Positions 7,801 through 13,476 of a stretch of DNA of 19,219 nt are shown piece after piece. Source of the stretch: Eggerthellaceae bacterium (GTDB lineage Bacteria; Actinomycetota; Coriobacteriia; Coriobacteriales; Eggerthellaceae); contig JAFUCW010000036.1 of NCBI GenBank assembly GCA_017459485.1, positions 1 through 19,219 on the forward strand, in the 5' to 3' direction. The notes beneath the pieces were generated by a model. It searched no databases. It was not told the DNA's origin and worked only from the letters and a program-made list of their open reading frames with translations. Each line of letters opens with the position of its first letter. The stretch's first letter is position 1. A program made the translations under genes and the position numbers.

Positions 7801-8821
7801 TTTTCTTGCCGTCGACGACCCACGTTATCGTGTAGGCGTTGGAATCCCACTTCGCGTTCACGGTAGTGTCCTGAGAAATCTTGGAGAAGTCCTTGTCCCA
7901 TCCTGCGAAGGTGTAACCGCTGCGCGTGGGGTTGGAAGGAGCGGTTGCAGCCTCCCCTTCCTTCACCGTTTGGGTTTTCAGCGTGGTGCCGGCCCCGTCG
8001 GTGAAGGTGACCTTGAACACGCGCGTCAGCTTGGCGTTGACGGTCAGGTCGCTTGGCACGTTGGAGAAGTCCGCATCCCAGCCTTCGAACACATAGCCCG
8101 TGCGCGCAGGAGCGCTGGGTGCGCTTGCGCCTTCGCCTTTCTTGACGTACGCGGTCTTGAGCGTGGCGCCCAAGCCGTCGGTGAACGTGACCGCGCAGTA
8201 GCCCAGCGAGCCCTTCAACTTGTCCAGCGAAGGGATGGCCAGATAGATCTGCTTGGAAGTGGTGCCGCCGCCGCGTGCCTCCATCTTGATAACGGCAACA
8301 GGCCAGGCCTTGCCGAAGTAGCTGGTGTCCAGTTCGAAGGTGGGCAGGTTCGCTTCTGTGGTATTGGGGAACCAGTTGGCCTGCTTCTCGACGTCGCTGG
8401 GCTTGGTGCTCGCGTTGTCTTTGATGCTGGCGTTCAACAGGAAGCCGGCGTAGACCGTGTTGTTGCTCGAGGCGCGCAGAGCCTTCAGCGTGCCATTTTC
8501 AAGCAACGTGTAAGAGGACGAAACGCCCTCTTTCGTGCCCACATCTTTCCACATGCCGAAGCCGCCTGGGTCTGCATTGACATCGACGAACTCTATGGTG
8601 TCGCCGTCGTAGTCGAAGGCGGGCGGTGCCGCCGCATACGCCGGTTGGGCCATGCCCGCCGCGCCCACGCATATGCCCAGTGCCAGCATTGCCGCGCACA
8701 GAATGAAAAGTGCCCTGTGCTGCACTACCCGTGCGGGGATTGCAGCGCAGGACATTGTCCGCTCTTGTCGATGGCTCGCCGCACGATATGCGGAATGCTG
8801 CGTTGTGCTCATACGAATCAC
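4853..8821 (-). CDS. Giant membrane-anchored surface protein with ten InlB-type repeats
   Basis: This protein has 1322 aa from GTG 8821 (GAAGGA just upstream); ATG 8812 is an alternative. The signal segment is at about 34-63 (ending AYA). Residues about 70-203 form a module with a strong paralogue in the next gene upstream (DYDGDT, GFLLNAS, RGGGTTS, YLAIP). Ten Listeria-Bacteroides repeats follow (about 208-828), each VTFTDG...GYTFxxWD...TVNAxW; the third is degenerate. A helical stretch (830-980) leads to a second NEAT-like domain (983-1096: LADGTY, VVVKDGRAMAII, SYYQIPVDL). Next come a Ser/Gly/Lys/Ala linker (1100-1265) and a C-terminal helix (about 1279-1300) with a basic tail. The repeats probably act as a rigid stalk projecting the N-terminal module outward. 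It is in the riboswitch unit between the LRR protein and the 461-aa protein. The ligand is not known from sequence. Confidence 0.9.
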   Translation of the reverse strand: MIRMSTTQHSAYRAASHRQERTMSCAAIPARVVQHRALFILCAAMLALGICVGAAGMAQPAYAAAPPAFDYDGDTIEFVDVNADPGGFGMWKDVGTKEGVSSSYTLLENGTLKALRASSNNTVYAGFLLNASIKDNASTKPSDVEKQANWFPNTTEANLPTFELDTSYFGKAWPVAVIKMEARGGGTTSKQIYLAIPSLDKLKGSLGYCAVTFTDGLGATLKTAYVKKGEGASAPSAPARTGYVFEGWDADFSNVPSDLTVNAKLTRVFKVTFTDGAGTTLKTQTVKEGEAATAPSNPTRSGYTFAGWDKDFSKISQDTTVNAKWDSNAYTITWVVDGKKTTSQADYNTLPAYPGGTPTKAQTAEYTYTFSGWDPTVKAATADATYTAKFTSKKRTYTVTFDDGIGGKTTQTVEYGAAAKAPADPKREGYVFGGWDKDFSKITGNLTVNAKWSLKKYKVSFYYNDGTQESDYGKLLKEEEVEHGKGATAPEDPTREGWVFGGWDPVSFDNITRNTIVLAVWLEPGVTYYTVSFTDGNGYTYASPRVKEGAAAPAPDNPTRMGYTFVGWDKGFAKVTEDLTVNAQWEPKTYTVSFTDGQGKEIKSQSVAYEQAATAPADPVREGYTFAGWDREFSSIKGDVVVNATWAINSYKVTFTDGQGGELGTQSVEYGSAAAPPAVPEREGYTFKEWDAPFDGIVADTTINAVWKPKTYKVTFTDGQGTVVSTQTVEYGSSATEPSVDREGYTFKEWDAALGPIASDTTINAVWAIATYTVTFSDGQGNTLKDETVEYGGSATPPDDPTREGYSFEGWNGTYANVKADATVEAQWKKVEVAPDENALVANARALINKLPKDPRTVTKTSVDIQAAGKAYNALPADLQSQLTADERMWLVKVLIAALESDPYAVTGDADGSIAMAKAAYDSLPQNLQNVLDGDYDPPQPDNKETNPDSLIRSSRTYGRYLENNVWAINALAGLDDATTLADGTYSGASKVASDSNMGKSRSPRNKKFLIYQVVVKDGRAMAIIEHDSNASDTLHMDGKEYKNRNTGDGTFPNDHSYYQIPVDLNTTFYFSVKGKEATSETDAITYEMIVTIDEANAQPDAPKEEQTDDSKDGSGNGKDAKGNDSNESQGKGGKAEGGSSEGAADASGGADNSGGSGGGSGSGSAGQVAGGGNTTPSLGLAGGSVQSQAAASSASGTQSLSSRSGSSSSSAASSSSSAKESSKATSAAASSSKKDAAAAGTAGSSSSRNRNASDSDDVAALDALVYESEIAPAPQASLLPAVVGIALLATSLGALAFACRFAQRERRNAARATSLQGVWGA
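6332..8200 (-). repeat. Ten tandem Listeria-Bacteroides (InlB B-type) repeats
   Basis: These are protein-level tandem repeats of about 55-68 residues inside the 1322-aa protein. Each has a VTFTDGxG strand, a TxxVxxGxxAxxP segment, REGYTFxGWD, and a TVNAxW closing strand. Copies begin at about residues 210, 268, 329, 396, 456, 528, 589, 650, 711 and 771. Copies 8 and 9 (GYTFKEWD, TTINAVW) are the most alike, suggesting recent duplication. The DNA periodicity explains the repetitive look of this stretch; it is not a CRISPR array. Confidence 0.9.
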
Positions 8822-8840
8822 GTGTCCTTCACGCTACTGC

Positions 8841-8878
8841 GGCTGGAGCCCAGGGCATTCGCGCCCCAGGCTCCAGCC
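8841..8878 (-). other. Strong intergenic hairpin between two co-directional surface-protein genes
   Basis: GGCTGGAGCC (8841-8850) pairs exactly with GGCTCCAGCC (8869-8878). Inside, after a small internal loop, there are four more pairs. It lies in the 113-base gap between the 1251-aa gene (ends 8935) and the start of the 1322-aa gene. There is no U-run on the minus strand, so it is more likely a processing or 3'-stabilising hairpin, or a partial terminator that lowers downstream expression, than a full terminator. Confidence 0.6.
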
Positions 8879-8934
8879 GTTTGTTCTGCCTTCCTCTTAT
8901 GGCTCTTGCCTAAGAGGAACAACGTCCAACGCCG

Positions 8935-11900
8935 TTATTCGGCTGCGAAACCCTGCGGTTCGCTGTCGCCGGTGCGGCCCTGGCTTGTGGTCACCTTGAC
9001 CATCCAGCTCATCTTGCCCGGAGCGCGCGCGTCGGTTGCTTCGGGAACAGTGATGGAAACGGTGTCGCCGTCGATAGCAGCAGCCACGCCGGACTTCTTC
9101 CAGGTGGTGCCGTTGCTAGAGTAGTACCACACAGCCTTGGAGATGGTCTCGCCTTCTTTGAGCGTGCTGACCTTCACGGTCATGGGGATGTCCTTTTCAC
9201 CCTTGACCCACACAGGAGCTTCGCCGTTGGTCAACGTCAGGTCTTCAGGAGCCGTGTAGGCAAGCGGCGCGCCTTCAGCGGTGCGCTCCATGCTTGTGGT
9301 CACTTCCACCTTCCACTGCATGTTGCCGGGCTTGCGCGCTGCGGTCGCCTCGGGAACGGTCATGGACACGGTGTCGCCGTCGATAACAGCAGCCACGCCG
9401 GACTTGGTCCAGTTCTCGCCGTCCTTGGAGTACCACCACTGGGCGGCAGAGATCGTCTCGCCGGAGCCCAGGCCCGCAACAACAGCCGAGAACGTATTCT
9501 GCTCGGGGTCGCTGTTGCCCTGAATCCATACCGGAGTCTCGTTGTTGGTGATGGTCAGGTCTTCCAACGGCATCTGGATAATATGGCCGGTGCCGTCAGC
9601 AACAACCTTGGTGTAAGCGCCAGCAGCGTTTGCCTGATCTTCGATTTCGGTGGTCAGGACGACCTTGTTGTCATCGCGGTTGGCGTTCTTGTTGCCCGCA
9701 AAGGCGGTGCTGTCCAAAGTGGTGAGAGTAGAAGGAATGGCCAGCGTGTCAAGCGCGCAAGCATCCTGGAACGCATTCTTGCCGATGGTCTCCAGGCCTT
9801 CGTTGAGCACCAGGGTCTTGATGGAATTCGCCTCCATAATGTAGCCACCAACGGTCTGGCGGAAGGCAGTCTGATTGATGGTCTTCACGCTGGCGGGAAT
9901 CTCGACCGACGCGAGATAGTGGTTCATAAACGCCTGGTTGTCGATCAAGGTAAGGGTATTGGGAAGAGACAGCGTCTTTACCAGGGAGCCGCCAAAGGCA
10001 TTGCGGCCAATAGTTTCGACACCCTCTGGGATGACGATCGTATCGACCACGCGCGAAAGAAATGCAGCTTGCGGGATGTTCTTAAGGTTCTTAGAGATAA
10101 CAAGCTGCTCAAGGTCGGGATGCTCGTACATCTCGTTGCCGGTAAAGGCGCCGGTGCCCAACTCCTCAACACTGTCGGGGAGCACAATCGAAGAAAGCGG
10201 CGCATTCTGGAATGCGGTGTTGCCAATCTTCTTGAGCGTGTCGGGGAGCGTAACCTCGCTCAATCCCTTAACTGGACGAGGCTGATCGCCCGTTCCCAGA
10301 GCTGCCGAGAACGCAAAGTTACCGATTTCTTCCAAGCCAGCAGGCAGCATGACGGACGTGGGCACGTACGTGCGGTCAAACGCTTCGCCTTCGCCGTCTT
10401 CGGTAAAGCCGAATGTGCCCTTGCCGGATGTGCCGTTACCAATAGCGGTAATGGGCGTGCCGTCCGGGCCCTCATTCGGGATAACCATAGCCGGGTTTGC
10501 CTTGAGAACGTTCTTGCCATGGTCGGTCAGGCCAGTCACTGTCGCACCACTATAGGTGAAGCAAGAAACATCCCACTGCGAAGATTCAAGAGCAAGTGCC
10601 TCCTGCGTTTCGCCTGCAACGGCAACGTAGGACTCGGTGAACGGAAGGTAGCCATCCGCAGTGGCGGCAACGGTGTAGGTGTCGCCAATGGTCAAGACGT
10701 ACTTGCCATCGGTAGCGGCAACTTCAGCACCCGCGGAGTCGGTGACTGTCACCGTTGCACCTGCAATTGCAGCGCCTGCTGCATCCTGAGGCACGAAGGT
10801 GACCGGCTGGGTCGTAGTGGCTTCGCCCAGCGTGCCAAGCTCGACCCACAGGTCGTCAGTTGCACGATACCAGCCAGGAATCTTGTCGGCGCTAGAGCCC
10901 GTGTTGTTCCAAACAGTGACGTCAAGTACGGTGCCGTTAGTCAACATTTCTTCAACTGTGGCTTTGGGAAGCTCGATGTCGTAGCGCCACCGCGCATTAT
11001 CGGCAACCTTGTCCTGCTCGACACCGTCAATGACTTGCGTGCCGGCAGGCAGCATATCGTCAGAAACATAATTGCTGCCTGAAGGAATGAAGTCGTGGGA
11101 CTTGACCAGCGCGACACGAGAGTACTTTCCGACAGATGCCGTCGAGCCGTCCTGGGTGAAGATGATGGTAGCCGTGTCACCTTCAACCTTCAGCAGCCTG
11201 CTGTCGGCTTCCATGTGGTTGAACATCTGCCCGTCTTTGGCATTGCTCGACTTCATGCTAGGCAGCTTGTAGAGGCCGTCTTCAAGAACAACCGGAGGAT
11301 TGGTCTTCGGGGTCAACGCTTCACCAGAGAACACCACCGTCGCAGCGTCTACGTTGCTAAACTCAAGTCCCATGGTTCGATCAACCCAAGTGCCTGCCTC
11401 TTCATAAGGGGCATCTTCGGCAACGTGCATCTTCACAGCAACCTTGGCCCCATCGTAGGCAACGGTCTTTGGCCGATATACGTTGGTTACGGGCAGCTCA
11501 ACTGCTCCATCGCCAGCGATTGCCGCTGCGGCTTCTTCAGCGCCCTCGACTGCAGGATCAGAAACCGCATAGATCTTGTCATACACGCCCCCGGTGATCG
11601 TAAGAGACAGGGTTGACTGCCATTCGTTAGAAGTGCCTTCGAACGACTCCGCGCCGGCGTAAGGACGCACATAGCCCTTATAAGAGATGTTTCCAGTCGA
11701 TCCGACCGTCACATCCACCACTTCGCTCGACGCCTGAACGGTAGCAGACCCGATGTAGTTTCCAAAGGTTGCTGTTGAATCCTGGAGGTTGATTTCGGCG
11801 CGCCTGGCGGCAAAGTCGGACGAGTAAGACACCAGCGGCAGCACGAATTCCGTTTGGTTCTCGGGAATGGTCACGGGCACCTTATAGGCAGCCTTGGACT

Positions 11901-12690
11901 GGTTTTCAAACGAAGTCTCAGTCCCGTTGTACATATAGGTTGAGGAGATGGTCTCCATGTACTTCTCGCCCCAGCGCGGATCGTTGTCCTTGTTGTCGAA
12001 CGACAGACCCGCTTCTTTCTGGGTACCGCTAAAAGTATGGGTAGGGGTGGCACTGTTAAGGTAGATGGTCAAATAGTCCTGCGCATCTCCTGGATAGTCT
12101 TCCAGGGTAGCCTTTACAACCCTCCACATGAGTTCTTCCGTTGTAACATAAAGGTTGTAGATAATGGGAGACTTGTCCTCGAGCTTGTCCTTGGCAGGGA
12201 TGCCCAGATAGGTCTGGTACGAAGTGGTACCGCCACCACGATCGTCCGTCTTCAGGATAGCCACGGGAACCATCTTGCCACAGTAGCTTTCATCAAGCAC
12301 AAACTCGGGGTAGCCTTCCGAGTTGACGGGATACCAGTTGTCCTGGTTCGCCACGTCGGCGGGCTTGGTCCCCTCGTTATCCTCGCGGCTGGCATTCAAA
12401 AGAAAACCGCCGTAGACCGTCTTGTTGCTGGTAACAAGCTTGGTCCTGACCTTGCCACTTTCATAATAGTAGTAGGAGCCCGCTTCGGTACCCTGGTCGG
12501 ACCACATATTAAATTCTTCAGCCTTGTCAGCCTTGAAGAACTTAACGGTATCGCCGTCGTAGTCGGTAGTCTCTGGGACCGCACCATATGCCAGCGGTGC
12601 GGCGGACATCAGTCCGAGCGCGAACACCACTGCCAGCAACAGCGACAGCGCGGTGCGCCTCCCCTTTCCTGTTGATGCTATTACGTTCAT
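8935..12690 (-). CDS. Giant secreted surface protein with BspA-type leucine-rich repeats, B12-riboswitch controlled
   Basis: This protein has 1251 aa from ATG 12690 (AAAGGAGAA upstream). The signal peptide ends near residue 36 (AYG). In order: an N-terminal module (about 43-168; DYDGDT, TVYGGFLLNAS, RGGGTTSYQTYLGIP) homologous to that of the 1322-aa protein; a beta region (about 200-320); two NEAT-like domains (about 325-455, ending TWVDRTMGLEF, and 468-620, starting DGLYKLPS and ending GWYRATDDLW). A PEGA/carboxypeptidase-regulatory-like beta module follows (628-700). BspA-type LRR_5 repeats (about 735-1000) show GLEEIGNFAF, VETIGRNAF and LETIGKNAF. Two tandem Ig-like modules end the chain (1044-1148 and 1149-1250). 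No C-terminal membrane helix or LPxTG is seen, so attachment must be non-covalent or through a partner. It is the first gene after the second cobalamin riboswitch, so it is expected to be made when B12 is scarce. Confidence 0.9.
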   Translation of the reverse strand: MNVIASTGKGRRTALSLLLAVVFALGLMSAAPLAYGAVPETTDYDGDTVKFFKADKAEEFNMWSDQGTEAGSYYYYESGKVRTKLVTSNKTVYGGFLLNASREDNEGTKPADVANQDNWYPVNSEGYPEFVLDESYCGKMVPVAILKTDDRGGGTTSYQTYLGIPAKDKLEDKSPIIYNLYVTTEELMWRVVKATLEDYPGDAQDYLTIYLNSATPTHTFSGTQKEAGLSFDNKDNDPRWGEKYMETISSTYMYNGTETSFENQSKAAYKVPVTIPENQTEFVLPLVSYSSDFAARRAEINLQDSTATFGNYIGSATVQASSEVVDVTVGSTGNISYKGYVRPYAGAESFEGTSNEWQSTLSLTITGGVYDKIYAVSDPAVEGAEEAAAAIAGDGAVELPVTNVYRPKTVAYDGAKVAVKMHVAEDAPYEEAGTWVDRTMGLEFSNVDAATVVFSGEALTPKTNPPVVLEDGLYKLPSMKSSNAKDGQMFNHMEADSRLLKVEGDTATIIFTQDGSTASVGKYSRVALVKSHDFIPSGSNYVSDDMLPAGTQVIDGVEQDKVADNARWRYDIELPKATVEEMLTNGTVLDVTVWNNTGSSADKIPGWYRATDDLWVELGTLGEATTTQPVTFVPQDAAGAAIAGATVTVTDSAGAEVAATDGKYVLTIGDTYTVAATADGYLPFTESYVAVAGETQEALALESSQWDVSCFTYSGATVTGLTDHGKNVLKANPAMVIPNEGPDGTPITAIGNGTSGKGTFGFTEDGEGEAFDRTYVPTSVMLPAGLEEIGNFAFSAALGTGDQPRPVKGLSEVTLPDTLKKIGNTAFQNAPLSSIVLPDSVEELGTGAFTGNEMYEHPDLEQLVISKNLKNIPQAAFLSRVVDTIVIPEGVETIGRNAFGGSLVKTLSLPNTLTLIDNQAFMNHYLASVEIPASVKTINQTAFRQTVGGYIMEANSIKTLVLNEGLETIGKNAFQDACALDTLAIPSTLTTLDSTAFAGNKNANRDDNKVVLTTEIEDQANAAGAYTKVVADGTGHIIQMPLEDLTITNNETPVWIQGNSDPEQNTFSAVVAGLGSGETISAAQWWYSKDGENWTKSGVAAVIDGDTVSMTVPEATAARKPGNMQWKVEVTTSMERTAEGAPLAYTAPEDLTLTNGEAPVWVKGEKDIPMTVKVSTLKEGETISKAVWYYSSNGTTWKKSGVAAAIDGDTVSITVPEATDARAPGKMSWMVKVTTSQGRTGDSEPQGFAAE
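8941..9561 (-). repeat. Two tandem C-terminal Ig-like modules (1251-aa protein)
   Basis: Residues about 1044-1148 and 1149-1250 are clear tandem copies. Each has a PVWxxG opening, GETISxAxWxYS, a W-x-K-S-G-V-A-A strand, IDGDTVSxTVPEAT, and a closing W-x-V-x-V-T-T-S strand. The same module type ends the other giant secreted protein (13483-14094). It is absent from the three membrane-anchored proteins. Confidence 0.85.
9691..10488 (-). repeat. BspA-type leucine-rich repeats (LRR_5)
   Basis: Within the 1251-aa protein, residues about 735-1000 hold roughly eight 23-residue units of the form LPxxLxxIGxxAFxxxxLxxIxIP. BspA-type LRRs in surface proteins usually mediate binding to host or other macromolecules. 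Here they are inserted between a PEGA-like module and the Ig-like tail. Confidence 0.85.
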
Positions 12691-12808
12691 ACACGTTCTC
12701 CTTTCGTCTTTCGTGTACTCTTCGCTTCTCCTTCTTTGCTTTGCTTAAGGACAGGCGGCGTGGCGGCGGCATGCCGCAAGCCACAGGCATCCGTGCCCTG
12801 TGTGCAAC

Positions 12809-12835
12809 AAAAAACGCACCCATCTAAAGGTGCGT
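12809..12835 (-). terminator. Second (gene-proximal) terminator of the riboswitch 2 leader
   Basis: Arms ACGCACC (12814-12820) and GGTGCGT (12829-12835) form a 7-bp stem with an 8-base loop. On the minus strand they are followed by a U-run (plus-strand A's at 12809-12814). It lies between the aptamer and the start codon at 12690, fitting an intrinsic terminator of the expression platform. Confidence 0.8.
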
Positions 12836-12846
12836 GTGCTGAACCC

Positions 12847-12886
12847 GGTAAACAAAAAGCGTGCCTGAGCACGCCTTGTATTTACC
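12847..12886 (-). terminator. First (aptamer-proximal) terminator of the riboswitch 2 leader
   Basis: GCGTGC (12859-12864) pairs with GCACGC (12869-12874) around a 4-base loop, followed on the minus strand by five U's (12854-12858). Flanking GGTAAA (12847-12852) and TTTACC (12881-12886) are also complementary. The whole could form one long extended hairpin. It sits about 20 bases after the aptamer's terminal hairpin. Confidence 0.8.
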
Positions 12887-12905
12887 AACAGACGCAACCT
12901 CCGGG

Positions 12906-13044
12906 GTTCACAGAAGTTCTGTACGTGGCGGACAGGACAAGCACTCCGGCTCTCACGGCAATGTCCCTTGCTCAGGATTCGCACCTGATTCCCTTGTCGG
13001 ACCCCCTTTTCGGCGGCCACCTTCTGCCCGTTGGCTATTTAGTT
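12906..13044 (-). ncRNA. Cobalamin riboswitch 2 (short, class-II-like aptamer)
   Basis: The minus strand carries the cobalamin aptamer core. It has GACAAGGGAA, then a GGUGCGAAUCC arm, a GCAAGGGACAUUGCCGU element, and a B12-box-like AGCCGGAGUGCUUGUCC. A GACAAG/CUUGUC closing pair and a conserved ACAGAACTTCTGT hairpin at the 3' end are also visible. The large peripheral P8-P12 arms of long adenosylcobalamin riboswitches are missing, which resembles the compact cobalamin class. It is closely similar to the copy at 18.2 kb. Two terminators follow, so ligand binding is expected to stop transcription into the 1251-aa gene and the rest of the unit. Confidence 0.85.
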
Positions 13045-13101
13045 GTCATGATGCTTTTATCCAGTCGCTTCACTGTCGAAACGACTGTCAAAGCACGTTG
13101 C

Positions 13102-13131
13102 ATGCTACTCTCCTCGATATTGCTTTGTCAA
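13102..13131 (-). promoter_or_regulatory. Promoter of the riboswitch 2 operon
   Basis: On the minus strand, TTGACA (13126-13131) lies 18 bp before TAGCAT (13102-13107). The same promoter, with the same spacing, is found at the first riboswitch. Transcription should start near 13095, giving a leader of about 400 bases. About 35 bp upstream of the -35 are also nearly identical in both copies. Confidence 0.75.
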
Positions 13132-13411
13132 AGAGATATGAACGCAGTGTGGAGATGTGTGCGTCCGCATAAAAACCCAGCTGATATAGGGTGTTTGCAG
13201 CCTCTTTTCGTACATTCAATCCAGCAGACGCACATACGACCTGCTAGCTCAAGATCCCGCTGCGCTTCCTCCCCTACGGTTTGAATATTTCCACGCCGAA
13301 AGGAGCGTTATTTGAACCATAACCCTGCTTTTTCGCGCGACACGCTTTGGGCAGATTGCGCTTTTGCCTCTAGCGCACTTGGCAGTTTCACCTAGTAGGT
13401 TCCCCATTGCG
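13132..13411. other. Intergenic stretch between riboswitch 2 promoter and upstream terminator
   Basis: Only the first 30 or so bases, upstream of the promoter, are conserved with the other leader. The rest is without a convincing gene, RNA or repeat on either strand. Confidence 0.5.
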
Positions 13412-13445
13412 AAAAGTCTGGCCCCCGGATTACTCCGAGGGCCAG
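13412..13445 (-). terminator. Terminator after the giant secreted protein gene
   Basis: CTGGCCC (13418-13424) pairs with GGGCCAG (13439-13445). After one mismatch, CGGA/TCCG continues the stem around a 4-base loop. On the minus strand it is followed by CTTTTC. It lies about 30 bases after the TAA at 13477, so the upstream gene is probably a single-gene transcript. Confidence 0.85.
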
Positions 13446-13476
13446 GGGCAAGCGATGTATCGGGGAAAGAAATCGC

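Noticed and set aside
6332..8200. Regular repetitive DNA that could suggest a CRISPR array or satellite
   Set aside because: The period of about 165-200 bp is in frame and translates to InlB-type protein repeats; spacers are not unique short sequences and no cas genes are present.
3462..8821. Sortase (LPxTG) anchoring of the surface proteins
   Set aside because: No LPxTG-like motif precedes the C-terminal helices. The anchored proteins appear to be held by the membrane helix.
12766..12777. Palindrome GCGGCATGCCGC downstream of the riboswitch 2 terminators
   Set aside because: It is short, has no loop or U-run, and is not found in the other leader; it is probably chance in GC-rich DNA.
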